From: an uncultured Eubacteriales bacterium
GTDB taxonomy: Bacteria > Bacillota > Clostridia > Oscillospirales > Oscillospiraceae
Length of the DNA: 27,728 bases
Reading direction: 5' to 3'
Assembly (NCBI GenBank): GCA_900544975.1
Contig: UQXI01000034.1
Location: 1-27,728, forward strand
Shown here one piece after another: positions 24,081 through 27,728 of the stretch (within the stretch, counting starts at the first letter, position 1; every line of letters begins with the position of its first letter). A program made the position numbers and the translations under genes. The notes beneath the pieces were generated by a model. The model was not told where the DNA came from, did not search any database, and worked only from the letters and a program-made list of their open reading frames with translations.

Positions 24081-24791
24081 TTATTCGCCCATCAGGCGGC
24101 GCATAACCTCCTGGTAGGCCTCTTCCACGCCGCCCAGATCCCGGCGGAAGCGGTCCTTGTCCAGCTTTTCGTGGGTCTTGCTGTCCCAGAGGCGGCAGGT
24201 GTCGGGAGAAATCTCATCGGCCAGGACAATGGCGCCGTCGGACAGGCGGCCAAACTCCAGCTTGAAGTCCACCAGCTCAATGCCCAGGCCCAGGAAATAG
24301 GCCTTCAGCACCTCGTTCACCCGGAAGGCCAGGGTCTTGATGGTTTCGATTTCTTCCCGGGTGGCCAGCTTCAGGGCCAGGGCGTGATAGCTGTTGATCA
24401 GGGGATCGCCCAGGTCGTCATTTTTATAGGAGAACTCAATGGTGGGCTCGTCAAATACAATGCCCTCCTCCACACCGTAGCGCTTGGCAAAAGAACCGGC
24501 GGAGATGTTGCGGATGATGACCTCCAGGGGAACAATGCTCACCTTCTTCACCACAGTCTCCCGGTCGTTCAGCTCCTCCACCAGGTGGGTGGGCACGCCA
24601 TGCTTCTCCAACATCCCCATGAGGAAGTTGCTCATGCGGTTGTTGATGGCGCCCTTGCCGGAGATGGTGCCCTTCTTGAGGCCGTTGAACGCCGTGGCGT
24701 CGTCTTTATACGCCACAATGAGCTTCTCGGGATCTCCGGTGGTGTACACCTTCTTGGCCTTGCCTTCGTAGAGCTGTTCTTTCTTTTCCAT
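24081..24791 (-). CDS. purC: SAICAR synthetase
   Basis: This 236-aa enzyme ligates CAIR and aspartate with ATP to give SAICAR (step 7). It begins MEKKEQLYEGKAKKVYTT, has VIIRNISAGSFAKRYG, VDFKLEFG, and DTCRLWDSKTHEKLDKDRFRRD near the C-terminus. The ATG 24791 start has AAGGAGG that overlaps the purE stop. The longer upstream frame shadows purE and is rejected. Downstream the PurF-like gene starts 12 nt after the stop. Confidence 0.96.
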   Translation of the reverse strand: MEKKEQLYEGKAKKVYTTGDPEKLIVAYKDDATAFNGLKKGTISGKGAINNRMSNFLMGMLEKHGVPTHLVEELNDRETVVKKVSIVPLEVIIRNISAGSFAKRYGVEEGIVFDEPTIEFSYKNDDLGDPLINSYHALALKLATREEIETIKTLAFRVNEVLKAYFLGLGIELVDFKLEFGRLSDGAIVLADEISPDTCRLWDSKTHEKLDKDRFRRDLGGVEEAYQEVMRRLMGE

Positions 24792-24805
24792 TTGATATAT
24801 CCTCC

Positions 24806-25300
24806 TTACAGGTTGAATTCTTGTTCTACCGCCTGGTTCTTCTCCAGGACCTTTTCCCGGTCGGCCGTCCGCCGGGCCGCCAGCTTGTCCGCCAGTCCGG
24901 GCTCCTCCAGGGCCAGGATCTGCACCGCCAGAATGGCCGCATTGGCCGCGCCATTCACCGCCACCGTGGCCACCGGGATCCCCGTGGGCATCTGGACTGT
25001 GGACAGCAGAGCGTCCATGCCCCCCAGCCCGCCAGAGGCCATGGGAATGCCAATCACCGGCAGGGTGGTGTTGGCCGCAGCCGCACCCGCCAGGTGGGCC
25101 GCCATGCCTGCAGCGCAAATGAGTACACCGAACCCTTGGTCCCGGGCGGAAACGCAAAATTCCTGGGCCTGGGCAGGAGTCCGGTGTGCAGAATATACGT
25201 GTACCTCATAGGGTACGCCAAAGGCGCGCAGCGTGTCCAGCGCCTTGCGCACAATGGGCAGGTCGCTGTCACTGCCCATGAGAACGCCAACTTTTTTCAT
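24806..25300 (-). CDS. purE: N5-CAIR mutase / AIR carboxylase catalytic subunit
   Basis: This 164-aa octameric enzyme makes CAIR (step 6). MGSDSDLP near the start, YSAHRTP, GMAAHLAGAAAANTTLPVIGIP and the MPTGIPVATVAVNGA segment are typical. No purK is in the window, so either PurK is encoded elsewhere or this PurE uses AIR and CO2 directly; the sequence does not decide this by eye. ATG 25300 has GGAGG six nt upstream. It is the first gene of the operon, 20 nt after the U-run of the riboswitch terminator. Confidence 0.96.
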   Translation of the reverse strand: MKKVGVLMGSDSDLPIVRKALDTLRAFGVPYEVHVYSAHRTPAQAQEFCVSARDQGFGVLICAAGMAAHLAGAAAANTTLPVIGIPMASGGLGGMDALLSTVQMPTGIPVATVAVNGAANAAILAVQILALEEPGLADKLAARRTADREKVLEKNQAVEQEFNL

Positions 25301-25320
25301 AGGATACCTCCTTACAAAAT

Positions 25321-25358
25321 GAAAAAGGGCACACTTACCGCCTACAGTAAGTGTGCCC
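25321..25358 (-). terminator. riboswitch-controlled intrinsic terminator before purE
   Basis: On the minus strand the stem GGGCACACTTAC (25358-25347) pairs with GTAAGTGTGCCC (25338-25327) around an 8-nt loop and is followed by TTTTT. The first four bases GGGC are also the conserved 3' end of the ZTP aptamer, so aptamer and terminator compete. Confidence 0.9.
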
Positions 25359-25431
25359 AGACGGCCGGCAAGCAATCCAAACGCCCCGCTCCCCTGTGGT
25401 GCTCCACTTCTTCCGTCAGTCACAGGGCGTT
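25355..25431 (-). promoter_or_regulatory. ZTP (pfl) riboswitch
   Basis: The minus-strand leader has the conserved blocks of the ZTP/ZMP riboswitch in order: P1 strand AACGCCC (25431-25425), TGTGACTGACGG, GTGGA, ACCACAGGGGAGCG, P1 partner GGGCGTT (25386-25380) and the 3' block GCCGTCTGGGC ending at 25355. Binding of ZMP or ZTP, which build up when 10-formyl-THF is short, would hold the 3' block and prevent the terminator, turning the purine operon on. Class and logic are established knowledge; the match here is by eye. Confidence 0.9.
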
Positions 25432-25449
25432 CACTATTTTGACACATAC

Positions 25450-25478
25450 AGTGTATCATATTCCGGCCTGGTCGTCAA
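25450..25478 (-). promoter_or_regulatory. sigma-A promoter of the purine operon
   Basis: TTGACG (25478-25473), a 17-nt spacer and TACACT (25455-25450) preceded by TGA (extended -10). Transcription would start near 25443, about 12 nt before the riboswitch P1. No PurR-type box is recognised. Confidence 0.75.
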
Positions 25479-25618
25479 ATGGAAAGTGTTCCGAATCTCA
25501 GCCGCCGATTCCGGCCTTTCCTGTCCATTGTGCAAAAATCGAAACAAATATATCGATTTCCCAGCCCCGGCAAAAGCGGCCAGCGCCTACATTGACGTAG
25601 CATCTTGCTAATCTGTTC
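25479..25618. other. intergenic, nothing recognised
   Basis: Between the purine promoter and the REPIN no gene, hairpin terminator or repeat is supported. Confidence 0.5.
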
Positions 25619-25726
25619 GTAGGGGCGGACCCATGTGTCCGCCCGGCAGAAACACAGCACGTATTCCTCCCATTTTCGGCGAATTCGTAATACCTATCAC
25701 AGTCAGACACATATGTCCGCCGCTAC
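25619..25726. repeat. complete REPIN, 108 bp, GTAG to CTAC
   Basis: GTAG (25619-25622) plus perfect hairpin GGGCGGAC-CCATGT-GTCCGCCC (25623-25644), a spacer containing TTCGGCGAATTCG, then a degenerate inverse hairpin ending GTCCGCCG and CTAC (25723-25726). It is the only copy in the window with both GTAG feet. Confidence 0.85.
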
Positions 25727-25773
25727 TGGCATCTAATTTCAGGCAGCGCACAAGACATCATTTTTCACAATAT

Positions 25774-26442
25774 CTATACAGCCTCACTGGACACCTCTTT
25801 CCCTGACATTCCGTCTTCGACTAGTTTCGGTGTGATTACTTCTAATGCGTACTCTGTCAAAACCACCTGGTCTATCATTGTATGGAGATGTTCAGCTAAG
25901 CCTGACTCATTCAGCAACACAATCCCATAACGATATCCAAAGTAGAACGCCTTCTTTTGAAATGGTTCTTGCCACGTCTCCCAAGCCGCACAAACAGCGG
26001 ATATATGGCCTTGATTTTCGGACCCAACTTGATCCCGCAACGCATCCAGCAGCTTGTCTGCTTCTCTGTACTTCTCTTGATGTACCCTACCATCTGGTCC
26101 TCGGTATCCCGTCGATAATGTAAGAATCTCTTCCACCAAATCCCGTGAATCTGACTTTCTTGCAAAATATTGCTGAAAGCTGGTGAACATACCTCTGGAA
26201 AAATAGAACTGCAAAAGAACTTCCATAGAACTGGCAAACAGCCCGTCAGCCTTCTGCAAAATTTCTCTCTGTTCCGCAGAGAGCGCTGTTTCCAGCACCT
26301 TCATTGATGTTTCATATCCCGCACTATAGGGCTCCTCTATCGTGCCTTTTAATTCTCGTTTACAATCGTCCAAAATTGCAGCCGCAAGCGTAGGGGGAAA
26401 CATTCTGTTCTTCATACGGGTCAGTTCTGTATTTATGTTCAT
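25774..26442 (-). CDS. conserved protein of unknown function, AWETW/YFGYR family (right copy)
   Basis: This 222-aa paralogue of the protein at 1596-2306 shares MxIxTEL at the start, PTLAAAIL, LLQFYFSRG...F.QYF, AWETW (153-157), AFYFGYR (165-171) and LTEYAL (195-200). It is likely soluble and helical, with two similar halves and no membrane segment or catalytic motif. It is less GC-rich than the left copy. ATG 26442 has GGTGGAG five nt upstream. It is divergent from two tandem XRE genes, the same arrangement as the left copy but inverted. The promoter TTGACT-N18-TATAAT overlaps an inverted repeat, so XRE control is likely. Function unknown. Confidence 0.82.
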   Translation of the reverse strand: MNINTELTRMKNRMFPPTLAAAILDDCKRELKGTIEEPYSAGYETSMKVLETALSAEQREILQKADGLFASSMEVLLQFYFSRGMFTSFQQYFARKSDSRDLVEEILTLSTGYRGPDGRVHQEKYREADKLLDALRDQVGSENQGHISAVCAAWETWQEPFQKKAFYFGYRYGIVLLNESGLAEHLHTMIDQVVLTEYALEVITPKLVEDGMSGKEVSSEAV

Positions 26443-26490
26443 AACAACTCCACCTTTGTTTGATTTGGCAGCACGGAAAAATCCGTCTAT

Positions 26491-26554
26491 TGCTATCCCT
26501 AATTATAATAGCACTGGCGGGTTCCAGTCAACAGTACTATTACATAAAATAGTA
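26491..26554. promoter_or_regulatory. divergent promoter region with two operator-like inverted repeats
   Basis: TGCTAT-N11-ATAGCA (26491-26513) overlaps the minus-strand -10 TATAAT (26507-26502), whose -35 is TTGACT (26531-26526). A second site TACTATT-N6-AATAGTA (26535-26554) lies upstream of the XRE genes and covers a possible plus-strand -10 (TAAAAT, 26545-26550). Arms of the form TRCTAT/ATAGYA recur at 26941, supporting binding by these XRE proteins. Confidence 0.55.
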
Positions 26555-26585
26555 GCAAAGTCAGCAAATCGAGAGGGTGGAGAGC

Positions 26586-26927
26586 ATGAGAGAGAAAAAG
26601 ACAATCAATGTGCAAATCGGAAACGAAATACGCAAAGCGCGAGAGCTCGCAGGTCTCACCCAAGAACAGTTCGGAGAAATCATGCAATTGGGTACCAAAA
26701 ATGTATCTGATATTGAACGAGGTGTGGTGGGCATTTCTATTTCCACGTTAAAGCGAATTTGTGAAAGGCTACCTGTGTCCAGCGACACACTCTTATTCGG
26801 CTCAGACTCCCTCAATGATACGTCCTATCTCACAGAAAAATTAAAAGTCCTGTCGCCTCAGGAATTTACCCTGCTCCAAAACCTATTGAATGAAATTTTC
26901 CGCATTTTCGCACTCCTGCAAACCTAG
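26586..26927 (+). CDS. XRE-family HTH transcriptional regulator (first of right pair)
   Basis: This 113-aa regulator has an Xre helix-turn-helix at about residues 8-65: INVQIGNEIRKARELAGLTQEQFGEIMQLGTKNVSDIERG, then ISISTLKRICERLPVSSDTLLFG. A C-terminal helix (LSPQEFTLLQNLLNEIFRIFALL) may mediate dimerisation. It is the same length as, and clearly paralogous to, the next gene. ATG 26586 was chosen because GAGGGTGG lies at the same distance as in the paralogue; GTG 26577 is the alternative. It is divergent from the unknown gene at 26442 and belongs to a different XRE subgroup from the left pair. Confidence 0.87.
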   Translation: MREKKTINVQIGNEIRKARELAGLTQEQFGEIMQLGTKNVSDIERGVVGISISTLKRICERLPVSSDTLLFGSDSLNDTSYLTEKLKVLSPQEFTLLQNLLNEIFRIFALLQT

Positions 26928-26940
26928 GGAGGTCGCGCAT

Positions 26941-26963
26941 TACTATTCCAAAAAATCATAGTA
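26941..26963. promoter_or_regulatory. operator-like inverted repeat before the second right XRE gene
   Basis: TACTAT-N11-ATAGTA has the same 23-bp geometry as the site at 26491-26513. It lies in the 111-nt gap between the two XRE genes, so the second gene probably has its own regulated promoter, although no strong -35/-10 pair is visible. Confidence 0.5.
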
Positions 26964-27038
26964 TAGAATTGTTCCGATCGGAGCTACCATTATGTAAACT
27001 AAATGGCAAATAGTCGCTTTGAAGAGGGTGGTGCCAGA

Positions 27039-27380
27039 ATGCGTGAAAAAAAAGATATCAACATCTACATTGGCAACGAAATCCGCATTGCAAGGGAACG
27101 CGCAGGGTTGACGCAAGAGCAGTTTGGTGAAATGGTTTCGCTGGGTACAAAAAATATTTCTGCAATTGAACGTGGAGTCACAGGCATTACCATTTCCACC
27201 CTGAAAAAAATCTGCGAGAAATTGTCAATTCCCAGCGACTCCCTTCTGTTTGGGGAGCAAGAGAAAAACGATGTTACGTATTTGGCGGAACGGCTGGAGC
27301 GGTTACCGCCAGAACAGTTTGCAGCAGTAAAAGAATTTCTAAATCAAATATTTGCCCTCTTTGCCCGATTAAACCCATAA
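27039..27380 (+). CDS. XRE-family HTH transcriptional regulator (second of right pair)
   Basis: This 113-aa protein has an Xre helix-turn-helix (INIYIGNEIRIARERAGLTQE, QFGEMVSLGTKNISAIERG, ITISTLKKICEKLSIPSDSLLFG) and a C-terminal helix LPPEQFAAVKEFLNQIFALFARL. It matches the gene at 26586 along its whole length. ATG 27039 has GAGGGTGG upstream as in that paralogue; an earlier in-frame ATG 27003 lacks an SD. The last codons abut a region of REPIN repeats. Its role is probably joint control of the module. Confidence 0.87.
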   Translation: MREKKDINIYIGNEIRIARERAGLTQEQFGEMVSLGTKNISAIERGVTGITISTLKKICEKLSIPSDSLLFGEQEKNDVTYLAERLERLPPEQFAAVKEFLNQIFALFARLNP

Positions 27381-27402
27381 GCCTATCTGGCAAGGAAATG
27401 AT

Positions 27403-27548
27403 GCATTTTGCATTCCTGTTTGGCGAATTCACAGTGCCTACCACGAGCGGACCCGTGTGTCCGCCCGTGGTAGGCATTTCGAATTCGCCCAAAATGAGAG
27501 GAAACCATACAATGTTCCCGCCGGGCGGACACATGGGTCCGCTCCTAC
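27403..27548. repeat. REPIN with an extra inverted half-spacer
   Basis: A hairpin GAGCGGAC-CCGTGT-GTCCGCCC (27445-27466) is flanked on its left by an inverted spacer (ggcgaattc...gcctacca, ~27420-27444) and on its right by a forward spacer leading to a second hairpin GGGCGGAC-ACATGG-GTCCGCTC and CTAC (27523-27548). This is the remnant of a tandem array like that at 445-625. Confidence 0.8.
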
Positions 27549-27667
27549 AGTCAAATACCAAGGTAGTGTACAAACAAGCGTTTCTGCGTTGCCAGTGGGT
27601 TTGCCGCTTAGCGGAGCATTAAAATGACACCACATGTCGGATAATTCCCAACACCTTCCCTCCCGCC

Positions 27668-27728
27668 GTAGGGGCGGACCCGTGTGTCCGCCCGTGGTAG
27701 GCATTTCGAATTCGCCCAAAATGAGAGG
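27668..27728. repeat. REPIN truncated by window end
   Basis: GTAG (27668-27671), perfect hairpin arms 27672-27679 and 27686-27693, and the start of the spacer. Positions 27674-27728 are identical to 27447-27501 over 55 nt. The 27549-27667 stretch between the two holds no recognisable gene. Confidence 0.85.

Noticed and set aside
22569..25211. 880-codon open frame on the plus strand
   Set aside because: It lies fully antisense to purF, the PurF-like gene, purC and purE, has low-complexity Gly/His/Leu-rich composition and no family marks. It is a GC-driven shadow.
27274..27719. Frames rich in GGHTGP / GADPCVRP peptides at the right end
   Set aside because: These peptides are simply translations of the REP hairpin and spacer and not evidence of genes.

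Overview
The window looks like part of a chromosome from a Clostridia gut-type bacterium, probably Oscillospirales (Flavonifractor/Intestinimonas-like). This is inferred from the GC-rich core genes, strong AGGAGG ribosome binding sites, a single-chain clostridial-type PurL, a separate AICAR formyltransferase plus PurO-like cyclohydrolase instead of bifunctional PurH, a ZTP riboswitch, and a SpoIIQ-like M23 protein. No RNA genes or CRISPR arrays were seen.

Layout. 1-742: REP/REPIN palindromes, one of them interrupted by a 253-bp MITE-like element with terminal inverted repeats and a 9-bp target duplication. 743-2306: two tandem XRE regulators (minus strand) divergent from a conserved protein of unknown function (plus strand), with a perfect 26-bp palindrome between them. 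2310-5877: M23 peptidase (minus strand), then tatD, rlmD and a GNAT acetyltransferase (plus strand). 6083-7543: REP-associated transposase RAYT1 with its own REP family, then a DUF6602-like nuclease-fold protein. 7575-10447: mnmA, then a MATE exporter behind a promoter and an attenuator-like leader.

10601-25478 is a minus-strand de novo purine operon, transcribed purE-purC-purF-like-purF-purM-purN-purO-(RAYT2)-purB-AICARFT-purD-purL. It starts from a sigma-A promoter, passes through a ZTP riboswitch with an overlapping intrinsic terminator, and ends at a bidirectional terminator shared with the MATE gene. Together the genes cover PRPP to IMP plus adenylosuccinate lyase; only purK is absent. 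ZMP, the riboswitch ligand, is the substrate of the AICAR formyltransferase encoded in the same operon, so the operon can respond to formyl-folate shortage. Two oddities stand out: a PurF paralogue with a lost glutaminase active site but intact PRPP loop and Fe-S cysteines, and a RAYT gene with REPs sitting inside the operon.

25619-27728 mirrors the left flank: a REPIN, a paralogue of the left unknown protein (minus strand), two tandem XRE regulators (plus strand) and more REPINs. The same three-gene arrangement therefore occurs twice in inverted orientation around the core genes and is the best candidate here for an undescribed regulatory system.
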